Shown piece after piece: positions 1 to 12,335 of a stretch of DNA of 64,000 nucleotides (positions are counted from its first letter, which is position 1; every line of letters starts with the position of its first letter). The notes below the pieces were generated by a model that was given only the letters and a program-made list of their open reading frames with translations, searched no databases and was not told the origin of the DNA. Origin of the DNA: Epiperipatus broadwayi (Eukaryota > Onychophora > Udeonychophora > Euonychophora > Peripatidae); NCBI GenBank assembly GCA_028023455.1, contig JAQFVV010000017.1, positions 6,046,098 through 6,110,097 on the forward strand. Reading direction: 5' to 3'. Position numbers and translations under genes: made by a program.

Positions 1-994
1 AATTCATTTAATGGTAATTTAGGATTACGTTCACATTGAATATAGATTTGTACTCATGCTTATTTATACATAGTAGAAGCAAAGGTATCTGAACGAAATT
101 GATTACAACATTAGTTCTGCTATTTGTAAGAGAAGTTAATTGACATGTAAATTTAAAAACTAAGTCTTGATTTAATTTAAAGAATCGGGAAGTAGTATAT
201 TTTTGACTATTATATCTCTAGAAATAAAAACTCATCGACCTTGACTACAAGTAGGACCTTAGGAATATAAGCTGTCAACTTCAGATTATCATATAAATTT
301 TAGTAATGAATTGTTTTGTAAGAAAACCTATATAGAAATAAAGTATTTCTAAAAAAAAAAACTGTTCTTAAAATAAAATATAAGTTCAAAATATTTATTA
401 CCTTATACATTTACCATTTATATTTACTGCATTTACAGTATATATAAAAAAAAGATTATGCATGATGTGATTTCCAAATAAAATTTCAAAGATAAATTGA
501 ATTTGTTAAATATCTAAATAGTCTTAAAGGTATGCTAACTTTAGTGTACTTGGTATAGTTGAATGGCACCTTAGAAAGTTAAATGTTTTAGCTGTTAAAA
601 CAGCAATATGGAAGCTGAAATCATGTGATTGGGTCATGTGATATATTTTATTTGTTTAAAGCTAAACATTAATGGATTGTAGCTCAATCTATAATCTCTG
701 ACACATACATGAACCTCACATAATGTTCAACCGTTCAATAACTTTTTTCTTTTAACCAAAAAAAAAAATAATAATAACACAATCAAAAAACTGATACCAT
801 ATTTAAGTATAAGAAGTAAGGTACAGCTTCTGTACTTCAATAATGGGTTTGTGCCCATTTATTTTTAAAAGCAGTAAGAAATTTATCCATTCAGAAAAGG
901 AGAATTCTTACATTTCATTTTTTTTTTCAGGGATATAATGTCGGTTATTCATTGTCCGCTTTTTCAAATTTAGAAGAGATAAAAAGTTATTGTA
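1..994. other. AT-rich sequence, nothing recognised
   Basis: Long A and T runs and no convincing open frame. A T-rich tract ending in CAG near 921-932 is followed by about 20 open codons, but these run straight into a repeat at about 995 with no donor site, so I do not call an exon. Confidence 0.5.
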
Positions 995-1495
995 CACTTG
1001 GTGGCACAATTGTATGGAGAGTTTGGGTAACAACAGCATGTGTAAGCATATAAAATGGTAATCATGTGATGTCTTGATGGTTTTATGCCTAACCTGCCTA
1101 TAGAATAATGGAAACTGTGGTCTTTGAAAAACCTAAGACACCAAAATATATAGATGCTGAACTAAGTTCAGATCTATATGACTATACAAGTGAATAAATT
1201 TGGATTGGAAACATTTTGGGTTCCTAGTTAAAAGTTGGCTGCTGGAGGGTTGCATTAGATCCTAAAATCTAAATGCAGTGCTCTCAAATCCAAGACTCCT
1301 CACTGATGAAATCCACAAGCTAGAAACTAGTCTGTGGATGTTGGCTGAGTAGGCACTAGATAGGAATTTTATGCACAAACCTTCCTGCATCCATTGATTA
1401 TGAAAGCTTGCATACAATATTATGGAGAGTTTGGTACTCTTATTAACAGCATGTGTAAGCATATGAAACAGTGATCATGTGATGTTTTGATGTAA
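995..1495 (+). mobile_element. Family A hammerhead-bearing repeat, partial head-to-tail dimer
   Basis: The block around TATGGAGAGTTTGG followed by GCATGTGTAAGCATAT and ATGTGATG occurs at about 1013-1080 and again at about 1421-1490, in the same orientation, about 408 bp apart. One hammerhead-like core lies between the two blocks at 1290-1344. The same sequence recurs at about a dozen places in this window on both strands. Two partial units around one ribozyme is the layout expected of a retrozyme copy. There is no protein-coding capacity; open frames inside it are chance frames shared among copies. Confidence 0.75.
1290..1344 (+). ncRNA. Family A hammerhead-like ribozyme
   Basis: CTGATGA at 1303-1309 is followed by a short hairpin region and GAAACTAGTC ending at 1332, the expected cleavage position (after C17). 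Stem I can form from outer CCAA with TTGG and inner CCTCA with TGTGG (one mismatch). Stem II is weak here (A/A at the closing pair plus one further mismatch). All core nucleotides are present, but activity is uncertain. Confidence 0.5.
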
Positions 1496-1789
1496 AATAA
1501 CTGCTAAATTTATGAATATTAAAATAAATGGAATTAAGATAATAAAAATTACTAAGTGATATCATTGATTATAATACCCTTTTTATTGTTTTTGGGCAGA
1601 AAACTTAAAATACAAACATTTTACAAATCTATATATGAATCTCATGATAGTTTGCCTCATACAACTGCAAAAAAACTTATGTTATTAAGATAAATTACAT
1701 TATTGGCACATACACAATGAAATAAATTATTATGTAACCTCCAAACCACCACAATCTCCAATTTAATAAATGATTAGTTGTAATCATTA

Positions 1790-1985
1790 CTGCATTTGTT
1801 TAGAGTGGATGGTGTCAAAGTTATGGGTGGAGTAATTTGATATTTGTAAATCAAAATGTAAAAATTTACTATTGATAAATACTGTACATATAATAAAAAT
1901 ATATATGAGAGGTGGTGGCTTGGGGCAACTGATGAGTGCTGGTTCAGGACGAAATGTATCTTGGGGATCATTTGTCTTTTACTAT
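1790..1985 (+). mobile_element. Family B hammerhead-bearing repeat fragment
   Basis: Positions 1795-1865 share a long diverged block with 58605-58675 (core GTGGATGGTG and AAATCAAAATGTAA). Downstream comes the family B ribozyme: CTGATGA at 1929-1935, stem II GTGCT with AGGAC (one mismatch), GAAA at 1951-1954, and a 2-bp stem III ending at C1960. The TTGGGGATCAT that follows is the conserved 3' flank of the family. Core nucleotides are complete, but the outer half of stem I is not conserved. Confidence 0.6.
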
Positions 1986-3029
1986 ATCTTTATTTATATG
2001 ATTTGAAAAAAATGGGGTGTGGAGATTATTTAATACATTTTATAAAAAAAAAAAAAATATTAAATACTTGTGTGCCTGTAATATTAAAAAATATCACACT
2101 TTATGAATATTAAAAAATGGTCACTTTAACATATATATATATATACTCAGTAAAAGACATAGTAAGAAGGACAAAATACATGCGCACACACCCTCAAATC
2201 TCAATTAAAATCAGACAATTAAATATCATGTTTTAATTGATTTTTTCTTTCAGTTTTTATTTTAATACACATAAAATCAATAAAGCTATTAAAAAAAATT
2301 AATTATTTTTTATTTTTAGCTTCGATATTCAAAAATACAAGACTTCTTACATAAACTCTTTACTAATAGTTCACACATTCCTCCACCCCCTCAAGTTGTA
2401 CTCCAACGGATTTTCAATAGAAAGCACTTAAAGATCTGACTTTAAACGTATTTATTTAAATGAAGAAATGATTCTTATTAGAAAGTCTTTTTTGTCATCT
2501 GTATCTGAAGCATAATTATGGATTCGAAACTGAAGCAGCACATTGCAAATAACATAACGTAATATGAAAAGAAGTGCTGAAAAAATAATAAAAGAGATAT
2601 GTAAAAAAAAAAGAGTGGATTAGCATTTGAATTGCTAGCAGTAACAGTACTGTCACGATTAAAAAAATGGCACAGGTTTGTCAGGAAAAGAAAATAATGA
2701 ATAATTTAAAATAATTTTTGAATAAAAATCAATAAATTTATTTTGTGAATCACAAAAAAAAAAAATAGTTTGTAAAAGTATTTGTGAAGATTTCGTAAAA
2801 AAAAACCCAGTGAAGAAGTATTATAAAGACTTTGTCTTACAATGGATTCATAACAGCTGAATAATATATATATGCATACACACACATTATTATAATAAGC
2901 CTCTTGTAAACAACTATTTCCATTCTAAGACGACTATTCAAACCAATTTATAAAATACAAATACATCCATATTTATTTGGATAGTAATCTTGAAGATAAT
3001 CTTTATAACATAAATAGGGATTTCTTAAT
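1986..3029. other. AT-rich sequence, nothing recognised
   Basis: Poly-A tracts and AT microsatellite near 2132-2146. No repeat shared within the window and no coding signal that I can see. Confidence 0.5.
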
Positions 3030-3510
3030 TTTTATTAATCATTCATAAGACTAGAGATTATTCATTTAACGAATAATATTTCTGCAGTGTAATTTTCACT
3101 ATACCACTCTCACGCAAGTTAGGGACGTGTCTGTCAGCTTTTAACACCTTGTGGAGGAGGTATAATCATAAAAATATAACCCAAGACATGAAAAATATGT
3201 ATGAGCCCTAAGATTCACATTTTGTGCAGAACAAACCCTCATCAGTTGGTTGAGACCACAATCTCTTACATATATCTTTATCATTGTTGAGGGTGACCAA
3301 TAAGATATGTGTAAGAGATCATGGTCTGGGCCGACTGATAAGTGCTGGTTCATGAAGTGTACATTTTGGGGATCATACAAATTTTTTCATGTCGTTGGTC
3401 ATATGTTTATGATTACATACCATCATACGATGTTAAAAGTGGATAGAAACCATTCCTTACCTTGCGTGAGAGTGGTATAATGAAAATTACACTACATATT
3501 ATAAATAAGG
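3030..3510. mobile_element. Family B inverted dimer with two decayed hammerheads
   Basis: The left arm (minus) and right arm (plus) are inverted copies meeting near 3290-3300. Both outer ends carry the same tail (ACCACTCTCACGCAAG-like block, then a block reading TGTAATTTTCACTATACC on the left). Minus-strand box CTGATGA lies at 3239-3245 and plus-strand CTGATAA (G8 to A) at 3335-3341, followed by GTGCTGGTTC. Neither has an intact GAAA box. The same tail recurs at 5.2, 5.5-5.7, 30.06 and 31.4 kb. Confidence 0.7.
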
Positions 3511-5149
3511 GACTCTCTTCACCATGGAAACTACTAGGCTGTAGATAACTACAAGGGGATTTGCTATGGTTCATAATAATGTGCCATTTTTGTAAGACTT
3601 ACAATATCAATCATTATATGCAAAACAAAATCAATGAATGATCTTGCATCATATTTTCCAAATCACGCAGAGTAATCTCATCCTAAAAATTTCCAGTGCC
3701 TTTACATTATAATGATATATCAATAGATTAACAACTATTTTAGTTAAAATAATTATATTATTAAGATAAAATTTTACCCTATCATTTTAACGTTGTTAAA
3801 AATGGCAGCAATACATTAGAGTCTATACCGCACCTCAACATACAACAAACTACTGGATATTTAAAATGATCTACATTCTCAAACCATTAACAATCAAAGA
3901 CATGCACTGTTAAAGATTTTTCTTCCACCATTGGTTGATAAAGCATTTACACTAATTCCTTAACCAAAGTCTTTATAGATTACATTAAAATTAAGAGCAT
4001 TCTATAGGCCATTCTTTGAAATAGCAAAAAAAAAAATCATAATCATCAACATGCTAAAAATTCAGAAACTAGGAAAAATATTCTCTCTCTTTGCTTTAAA
4101 TCATTTCAAATTACAAATCCATCTTATAAACTTTATTGCATCTTGAAGCCATTTACAGCTTTTCAAAACTCACAGTCATAAAAATAAAAACAAAATTAAA
4201 GACAACACACTTTTTTTTCTCCAAATATGCCAGGTTTTCTACCACCAATAATTGCTCTTCTCAAATTTCCCGAATAATCACCTAATCTCAAACCCTTTCA
4301 CAAATTATTTTAATTAATGGAATTAAATGCATCAGATGCAGGTTGGTAAACACCAATAAATTCAACAAGCTTATGGATCCATCAAATCTTCCAATCAATC
4401 TCTTTCTGAACAGACCACCAAACTTCAGGTTAAAACCTTTCTGGCTTGCTGGTAATTCTCAGCAGCCATTCACATCGTGATTAACAGCATATGGACACAT
4501 GACTGGAATAACTCCAGTATAAATAACTGCACTCTAATATCTGACCCTACTCTCCAAGCATCTGGTTTCTCTCTTCCAAGAAAACTATGCTCAAAGATAG
4601 GTTGCATAAACTAGGGGACATATTTTCAGAGAGGGTTCAATTCACCAGGACTCTGTTGGCCTCTTTGCTCTTCATAACTTGGAGTCAGCTCTTGATTGGT
4701 TAAGAACTATCGGTGTTGAATTTTAATGTGCTGACACTGTACCCTAAATAAATAAATGCCTTGAGCAAAGTAATAAAAGCATATCATACTTTTGACAAAC
4801 ATATTTCCTTTACATTACCTTAGCACAAAAACCAAATCTCTAAAACTTCTCGATTCTCTAAAATTACATTGAATTTTGATAACTGCCTTCTATGACAAGA
4901 CAATCTATTTAATAAAATTCTTAAATATATTTTTTTATTATAGTCAATGTTAATGATATTTCATGACAATTACCATGATCTTTTCTATTCACTTTATTTT
5001 TGCAATGTGCAGCAACAACAACAAAAACATCCTTAAATTCAGGTAACACAACTAATAGATGTATAGATTTTTAATATTACTAAGAACTTTTTAACATCAA
5101 ACTGGGTATCTCTATCCAGATCTAAATTAGTCTATAGTATAGATATGTC
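3511..5149. other. No feature recognised
   Basis: Slightly less AT-rich between about 4200 and 4720, where weak minus-strand reading suggests decayed coding sequence. I could not match it to a family, and it shares no repeat with the rest of the window. Confidence 0.4.
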
Positions 5150-5400
5150 ATTAGATATTAATAATTTTTATTAGTCATTCATTAGACTTAATGAATAATA
5201 TTTCTGTAGTGTAATTTTCACTACACCACTCTCACACAAGGTAGGGACTGGTTTCTATCCTATTTCAACACCTTGTACAGAGTTTTAATCATAAACATAT
5301 GACCAAAGATGTGAAAAATATGTATGATCCCCAAAATGCATATTTCATTTCCAGCCTTCATCAGTCGACCCAGATCACATTCTCTTACACATATCTTTAT
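5150..5400 (-). mobile_element. Family B copy, minus strand
   Basis: Tail block (TAGACTTAATGAATAATATT, CCACTCTCACACAAGG) then the decayed ribozyme box. The rc of CTGATGA lies at 5358-5364 and is followed, on the minus strand, by an altered stem II. The TTTTGGGGATCAT 3' flank is kept. Core incomplete. Confidence 0.6.
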
Positions 5401-5504
5401 TATTATTCCATATGTATAAATTGGGAATCACTATAGTTAAATTGATAAGTGTCAAACTAACTGCCTGTGCAACATTGATATAAACCACTTGATGGAAGTA
5501 TATT

Positions 5505-5720
5505 AATAACTTTTATTATTCATTCATTAAACTAAAGATTATCCATTTCTACAATGTAATTTTCATTACACCACTCTCATACAAGGTAGAAACAGGTTCA
5601 ACATCTTGTGTTTAAGATTATACTGTTCCACAAGGTGTTAAATATAGAGAGAAACCAGTCCCTATCTTGCATGAGTGTGGTATAATGAAAATTACACTAT
5701 AGAAATATCATTCATTAAAT
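5505..5720. repeat. Family B tail inverted repeat
   Basis: Two inverted copies of the family B tail (TGTAATTTTCATTACACC and its complement-like partner ATAATGAAAATTACACTA) meet near 5630 with no ribozyme between them. It looks like a deletion derivative of the inverted dimers. The roughly 300 bases that follow (5721-6019) show nothing recognisable. Confidence 0.55.
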
Positions 5721-6019
5721 GTCACTAGATGTAGTTATCTCAATTTTTATATTCTTTTTCAAAGATCAAAATGTTCTCATCAGTTCAAAAAATAATAAGT
5801 ATCTTACAAAATAATCTTATTTATCAATTTAATAGGAATTATACAAGTTTTTGAGTCCATATGTTACTTTCACTACATCAAAACAAAATAAGAAGAGACA
5901 ACAATCAGCAAATAATTGTGGAGTTTTTCCTTTACGGTTTTAACCCTATAATCATTTGTAAGTCTTCAGTTATTCAATTTTAGTCTGTGAATTCTTATGA
6001 AGTTTCACAATTATCATCA

Positions 6020-6170
6020 CGACCATCATTTTAAACAATTATCGATCCACTGCAGAATGAAAGTCTCTCCAAGTTCAATCAATCTTCTCTGATCTCTAGT
6101 CTCTCTTCTCCACAGCACCCCAGCACACTTCTTTATTTAATCCATCTCACACTTTAAACGAATACTATTT
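6020..6170 (-). pseudogene. LINE ORF2 C-terminal fragment, RTE-like
   Basis: Shares a long block with 52800-52930 (GATCCACTGCAGAATGAA, TCTCTCCAAGTTCA, ATCTCTAGTCTCTCTTCT). Read on the minus strand the block gives the pattern RRETRDWRKW, ELGETFILQW, typical of the C-terminal end of RTE-type LINE ORF2 proteins. A low-complexity ATCATCA stretch next to it fits an RTE 3' tail. Short and broken. Confidence 0.5.
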
Positions 6171-7689
6171 TGAAAAATTCAAACTGGCAATTGTAGCATT
6201 TAAGAATTGATAAAGTTTAAATGAATAGGACCTTACTTTTTTTTATGTAAAAATGAACATCAAATATGTTAGGAATAGGATCTGTTTTTTAAAGCATCCA
6301 TCATATTAACTTTAGAAATTACTAATCTATAACCCATCTAATAATCCACACCTATAGATGCACTTGTAATATTCTTTTTGCATCCTATCTCCTAAATATA
6401 ATATGTAAAATGCAATTGTTTTGAAAATGGATATACCCAAATTTCTTAACAGTAATCTTTCTACCTATACACAGTGTTCATAATAATAAATCTACAAGAC
6501 AAACATTTAAATAAGGGCAGATAATTGAAGTTCACATATATAATACCATCCAATAATTTTTAATGATATTCATTAAATAATATTCAACAATAAATAACTA
6601 CCTCCTTTCACTGAACTTTTTAAATCTAAGGCTGAAGTAAGATCACTGGCAATATGAACACAAGTACCATGCTGGGAAATAGTTTTTAATATCAGCAGTC
6701 CTCCATAGATACATCGGGGTATTTCAAGAGAAAAAGGTGTCGAATTAGGCCTGGCAGTGAATTCAATTGATACAACTTTTCAAAAAAACATTTGTTCACT
6801 TACAATTCCTTAATCTAGAACATGGGTCAATCTTTGATCCCTATCTTCTTCATGAAGTATTATTATCAACTTATCTTTACTTATGCATTCATAAAATTAT
6901 ATATATAAAAAACAAATCCCTCTTTCTTTTTTACTTTTTCAAAGCTTATTTTAATAAAGTGAAATTAATCCATTTGACAGTTTCAACTGCCCAGAGATCT
7001 TCCTCAGAGCTACAAAACATATATAAATACATATAAATATATAAACATATAACATTATCTCTATTTTTAAATGATTCATTTTTTTACATATACCTTAATA
7101 TCTATATATACACGCATACATACCAAATAAATATATATATATATATTCTTCATTTATACTACACTTAGATATATTATCCATAATATATAGAGACCACCTT
7201 CAATACATCTATACTTTAACTATACATATATACCTTAAACCATTTCCAATTTATACTACACCTATATTATTATTATTACATAAATCAAATCAGCAAATTC
7301 TTAATATCTATTGATTATTTTATATCAATTAATATTATCATGCATATAAAAATTGCAAAATATAATCAACCTGCGAAACTTATAATCTTATATTATTGTT
7401 TATTAATTTTTTATTATCAATCTAAATATTACTATACAAAATGTAAATTTTAAAATTATTATCTTTAAACTTATTAACCATTATAAATTATATATAATTT
7501 TTTTTATTTTATTATATTATTACTTAAGTAATCCCATTACCCATCTTCATCTTATTATTCAGCCGTTCTAACTGTCACAAATTTAAATTTCTACTTTTAA
7601 TATGTATACTAGCTCCCTCTTTTGACTTTTCATATAACAAATTTCCATCTACCTAAATTTATAATTTGAAACTATTATTCCAATCCTAT
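6171..7689. other. AT-rich sequence, nothing recognised
   Basis: Strongly AT-rich with TATATA microsatellites (about 7020-7150). The 89-codon plus-strand frame at 6767-7036 has low-complexity composition and no recognisable motif, and I regard it as chance. Confidence 0.4.
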
Positions 7690-8420
7690 TCAAATCAAGA
7701 AGGGTTTTATCCCAAAATCTCTATTTAATATGAGTTTAATATTTAAACGAATAGCTTCTTTAATTTTTATCTCCCTTTAATCATTTGTATATTGAATTAT
7801 TTTAATACTATCCTTCTCAAACATATGTTCTGTTTTCATTGAATGTAAATAAACTGATGAATTTTTATCATATTTATGTTGTGCTAATCTTCTAAATTTA
7901 ATTTTTTGCTTCCCCAACATAATTAGTTTTAATATTATTCATCTGGTAGTTTTTGCATTTAATTTCATACACCCCATTCACAACATTAGTAGAATTTTCT
8001 CTATATTTTTTAACACATTTGTTATCTAAAATTTTAATTATATTTTTCCTTCTTTTATTGACTTTAGTAATAATTTTATTTAAATTTTTAACTATACTAT
8101 TATTACAAGTTTTTATATAAATTTTTAACTATACTATTATTACAAGTTTTTATATCCATGTAATCAATTTTATTATTATCAACATTATTAAAACCTTTTT
8201 CTTCATTGTTATCTTTACAAATAAATTTACTTTCTGTCAACCTTATACTATTATTTATAAACCTAATTGGGTAATCGTTATTTACAAAGCTCCTTTTTTA
8301 TTAACTTTATTTGTCTATTATTTATTTGAGTAATAATTTATAACCCATTGGATTTGAAAACATACAATATTAACTTTATATTTCCTATATAAATTGGAGT
8401 TCTGATTAGTAATATTATTA
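7690..8420 (-). pseudogene. Penelope-like element fragment: GIY-YIG end
   Basis: Minus-strand reading gives GVYEIKCKN (about 7955-7980), then NYVGEAKN, a frameshift, then KIKFRRLAQHKYDKN, and later REIKIKEAIRLN before a stop at 7690-7692. These are the GIY-YIG blocks of Penelope-like elements: the GVY strand, the YVGE strand, the Arg helix, and the late Glu (KEA). Upstream (to about 8420) is a basic, Asn/Lys-rich frame consistent with the linker after the reverse transcriptase. A 35-bp tandem duplication sits near 8085-8155. Frameshifts make it non-functional. The family-level call is firm for GIY-YIG, less so for the upstream part. Confidence 0.6.
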
Positions 8421-8424
8421 TACT

Positions 8425-8745
8425 TGCTTTTTATAGAGGCAAAATTCTCCATATAGTAGCACCATTCAGTGCAAGCCAGAGTAATCAATGGATGCATGAA
8501 GGTTTGTGTATAAAATCCCTATCTATTATCTACTCATCCAATCATCCCAGACTAATTTCTAGCTTGTGGCTCCTGATGAAAGCCACAAGCTAGAAACTAG
8601 TCTGGGGATATTGAATGAGTAGGCACTAGATAGTGATTTTATTCACAAACTTCCCTGCATCCAGTTTTGCCTCTGTGTAAACAGCTTGTGTAAGCATAAA
8701 AAATAGTGATCATGTGATGTTTAGTGATTTAATACCAATCCTGTC
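8425..8745. mobile_element. Family A inverted dimer meeting at a hammerhead box
   Basis: Left arm (minus) and right arm (plus) are complementary over more than 100 bp. They meet at GCTTGTGGCT ... AGCCACAAGC with only CCTGATGAA between them. The plus-strand core is CTGATGA 8573-8579, then GAAACTAGTC. Because the left arm starts at stem II, the usual stem I 5' strand is missing. The right end carries the family end block (AGCTTGTGTAAGCATA, GATCATGTGATG). Confidence 0.7.
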
Positions 8746-9716
8746 CAATAGGACTGTAAATAAAATGCCAGTTGAACAGAAGAAAATGCAAGCAGAAAAG
8801 AAGTAGTAGAACAACAAATATACTTTTTGACATCAAGGATTTTTTTATCATCAATATATTTTTTAAACAATCAAAACACTAGCTTTATACATGGATGTCA
8901 CTAGACAGAATTGTCGAGAATCAAAATGCCTATATTTGGTGACCAGAAAATTCACTTTTAATAGCAAAAAACATAGGAGAATATTGTGGAACCATCATAA
9001 ATGAATTTCATGTAATGTTTCAATCAAACTGAGAAAAAAAACTTCAAGATTATCAAAAATCTTAAGTATAACTTAGAAATAATATCAGAAACCAATAAGA
9101 CTTTTTATGTAAATGACGATAACCAAATGACTTGTGGATGAAAATGAAAGAAATAATTAAAAATGAATTTGACAAAAATTTGACCAAGATAAAAAAGTCA
9201 AAAATAAAAATGAAAAAGGATAAAGTTCTTTCACGAAAACTGAATAGGTAATCCAAAGAGCATCCAAAAAAGACAACGTGCAATATTAAAACAATATTGC
9301 AAAGACTCTGAAAATGGAAACAAGTTCAGAAAATCACTGCAAACCTTCAGAAAAATGCTATAGGAAAAATGTATCACTTAAAGTTTTATTCAGATTAACT
9401 GATAAAGATAACATTTTCTAATTAAAATAAACCACTATTAATTATTTTTCAACTGTGGCACAAGATAAAGCAAATATCTTTGAACCTGAATATCTTGAAA
9501 ATTAAAAATAAAATAGGATTCAGGAACTGAACCTCGTGGCCACCAAGGCTATTATAAAAGAACTAGTAACACCAGAAATATTCACTGTCTGTTTTTTATA
9601 TTTCCATTAATTTGCAAGCCAAGATGCAAAAAAACCATGAAAACCACATATGGATACAGATGTTTAAGTACGGTTTTACAAAATATAGTCAAATGCTTTA
9701 AATAAGTATAAATAAG
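8746..9716. other. A-rich sequence, possibly decayed coding
   Basis: Plus-strand reading gives short open stretches (for example around 9255-9360: KRQRAILKQYCKD) that faintly recall a helix-turn-helix transposase N-terminus, but stops are frequent and I cannot name the family. Confidence 0.25.
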
Positions 9717-9895
9717 ACAGAGGCAAAACTCTCCATACAGTAGCATCACCCAGTGTAAGCCAGAGTAATCAATGGATGCATCCATTGATTACTCTAGGTT
9801 GCACTGGTTGGCCCACCTGTATGAAGAGTTTTGCATCTATTTTAATAGCTTGAGTAAGCATAAGGAATAGTGATCATGTAATGTTTAGTGATTTA
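9717..9895. mobile_element. Family A short inverted dimer lacking the ribozyme
   Basis: Arms meet at ATCAATGGATGCATCCATTGAT (centre about 9780). Outer parts are the family A end blocks (ACTCTCCATACAGTAG left, GATCATGTAATG right). The whole hammerhead region is missing. Confidence 0.65.
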
Positions 9896-10199
9896 GGAAT
9901 AAATATATAACAACAATTTTGAGATGATTAGGGATGACATCAGATTGTGTCCATGATTATAGAAAGCACTCATTTTATTTTTGGATCAAAATGACAACAT
10001 TTTCTCTTTAACGATCATTTCCAAAAAAGTAAAGAATCACCTTTTTAAAAATAGGTATAATCATACAACATATAGGAAATGATCCAACTATATAGGAAAG
10101 ATTAAATAAACAAACAAGAATAGCTATAAATTATTTATTTTCTTTAAGAATTTTTGTATTAAACTGTTTAATCTGGCTTAACAAACAGTATTTAAATGT

Positions 10200-10300
10200 T
10201 AAACCATTAAGCATCACATGATCACCATCTCTTATACTAGCACATAATTGTTTATAAACAATGCAAAATTCTCCATACAGTAGTTCCCCTGTGCCAAAAA
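10200..10300 (-). mobile_element. Family A end fragment
   Basis: Nearly the same as the left end at 59160-59245 (TTAACCATTAAGCATCACAT, CTAGCACATAATTGTTTATA). Only the terminal block is present. Confidence 0.6.
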
Positions 10301-10319
10301 AAGGGATCTAAGGAGGCCT

Positions 10320-10580
10320 CAAAAAAAATTCTCTAATAACTCCCTCTCCTCCCATCCCCCCCAAACTCCCTTTGGTAGTTTGTGGCTTGTGGGGGTGGGG
10401 TTTTGGGAGCTTTGGATCTGGGATCAGTTCTTTTTGTTGTGAGGTCCTTTTGCCGTTCGTTGGTGAAATGCTTCCTCAAGCCTTTTCGTATTTTTTTTTG
10501 TTTTTGTGGGTTTTGGGGGGTGGGAGGGGTGGAGCAGTATTTAAATGATCAAATATATAAGACAATTGAAAATCAGTAAT
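10320..10580. other. C-rich then G/T-rich low-complexity patch
   Basis: CCTCCCATCCCCCCC-type sequence followed by GGGGTGGGGTTTTGGG-type sequence. Composition differs sharply from the AT-rich surroundings. The overlapping short open frames on both strands are products of this composition. Confidence 0.5.
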
Positions 10581-10669
10581 GACCATATATAAAAAAGAAC
10601 TAAGACAAGAAGAAGGAAATGACAAACCTAATATATTATTTATTAGTACATATAAAAACAATCATTAAA

Positions 10670-11165
10670 GCCATCAGTAACATCAAAACATCACATGAAC
10701 ACCATTTTATATGCATACACAAGCTGTTAGTAAGAGTACCAAACTTGCTATACAATATTGCCATCAAATGCAAACCTTCATAATCAATGAAATACAGGAG
10801 CATAAAATCTCTATCTAGTGCCTACTCATCCAACATCCCCAGACTAGTTTCTAGCTTATGGCTTTCATCAGTGAGGAGCCTTGTATATAAAAGCATTGCA
10901 TCTTCAGCTCCTAGCATTATAGTTAACCAAATAGATAAAAGTGGCTCCTGGAGGATTGCATGAGATGCTAAGATCTAGGTATAGTTCTCTCATATTCAAG
11001 GCTCCTCACTGATGAAAGCAACAAACTAGAAACTAGTCTGGTAATATTGGATGAGTAGGCATTAGATAGGGATTTTAAGCACAAACCTTCCTGCATCCAT
11101 TGATTACGAAGGCTTGCTCTTGGTGGCACTACTGTATGTTTTTCAGTATTTTTAACTTCCAATAA
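10670..11165. mobile_element. Family A inverted dimer with two hammerhead cores
   Basis: Minus-oriented unit 10673 to about 10925, then a plus-oriented unit to about 11140. Minus-strand ribozyme at 10830-10884 and plus-strand core with CTGATGA at 11009-11015 and GAAACTAGTC. Both units share the block reading GCACAAACCTTCCTGCATCC on the plus strand. Confidence 0.7.
10830..10884 (-). ncRNA. Family A hammerhead ribozyme candidate
   Basis: On the minus strand: CTGATGA (10865-10871 rc), stem II AGC with GCT around an ATAA-type loop, GAAAC, TA loop, GTC cleavage triplet. Stem I has 5 bp inner (CCTCA with TGGGG) plus an outer CAA with TTG across an internal loop. All conserved core nucleotides are present. 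The stem II closing position is A/A rather than the usual G-C, which may weaken it. Confidence 0.55.
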
Positions 11166-11554
11166 ATTACCATCGTGTTTTATAAATTTGGTTTGACAAA
11201 GATTTATTTATTTATTGAAAAAATAATTCCCATTTCAAAAAAAATATTTTTATAAATTAAATTTTTTTGATAATATTGAAATTTTCATTTCCTGATATTA
11301 GATTTAATTCCAGTATTTAATTGTTTTAAACTTACTAAATTTCCAGCCAAGGATTTTAAATAATTTCTTTTGTTTAATCTTTTCTATAAAATTATCACTT
11401 ATTTATGTAATGTCTTATAATACTGCTTCTTAATTTAAAAGTTAATTTTATAATTAAAGACTAACAAATAACTTGAAAATTTAAAAATGCAGGATCAATA
11501 TCACTCAAAACAAAAATATTATCTCAGTTCTGATTAAATAATGAAATCAACAAA

Positions 11555-12335
11555 ACATCACATCAACATTTCCTATGCTTACACAAGCTGTTAATACAAT
11601 AGTAAACTGTCCATACAGTAGTGCCACCCAATGCAAGCCTTAGTAATCAATGGATGCAAGGTTTGTGCATAAAATCCCTATCTAGTGCCTATTCATGCAA
11701 TATCCCCAGACTAGTTTTTAGCTTGTGGTTTTCATCAGTGAGGAACCTTGGATCTGAGAGCACTGCAGCCATATCTTAGGATTTAATGCAATGCTAAAAC
11801 AGTCACCTTTTATCTATTTAGTTAACCATAAAGTTACGATCCCAAGATAAAAAACACTATAATGTTTTCAATCTAAGCTCATTTGCTTCTATAATTATAC
11901 AGATCTAAGCCCAGTTTATTATCTATATATTTTGGTGTCTTTAATTTTTTAAACACCATAGTAACGCTTATCCTAAGGGCAGAATTGGCATAAAAAACAC
12001 TAAAACATCACATGATCATCAACCATTTTTTATGCTTACATAAACTGTTAATACAGTAGTAAATTCTCCATACAGTAGTGCCACTCAGTGATAGAAGCAA
12101 ATGAGCTTAAATTGAAAACATTATTGTGTTTTCATCTTGGAATCATAGCTTTATAGTTAACTAAATAGATAAAAGGTAGCTGCTGAAGGGTGCATTAGCT
12201 CCTAAGATCTATATGCAATTCTCTCGGATCCAAGGTTTTTATTGATGAGATAAGGACTTTATGCACAAACTTTCTTGCATTCATTGATTACTAAGGCTTG
12301 CACTAGGTGGCATTGATGTATGGAATTTACTGGAT
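11555..12335. mobile_element. Family A array: two minus starts then a plus unit
   Basis: The minus-strand end block (AACATCACAT... GCTTACAC) occurs at about 11563 and again at about 12003, 440 bp apart in the same orientation. A plus-oriented unit then runs from about 12090 to 12335. Minus-strand box CTGATGA is at 11732-11738 (rc), but the GAAA box is altered to AAAA. The plus unit has lost its ribozyme core (TTGATGAGATAAGG). Confidence 0.65.

Noticed and set aside
921-1000. Splice-acceptor-like T tract and CAG followed by an open stretch
   Set aside because: It runs into a family A repeat with no donor site, and the few codons have no recognisable homology; T-rich tracts ending in CAG are common by chance here.
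7849-7870. CTGATGA at about 7854 as a ribozyme box
   Set aside because: No stem II or GAAA downstream; it lies within the GIY-YIG coding relic.
9230-9360. Tc1/mariner transposase N-terminus
   Set aside because: Only a short basic helix-like stretch with nearby stops; not enough to name a family.
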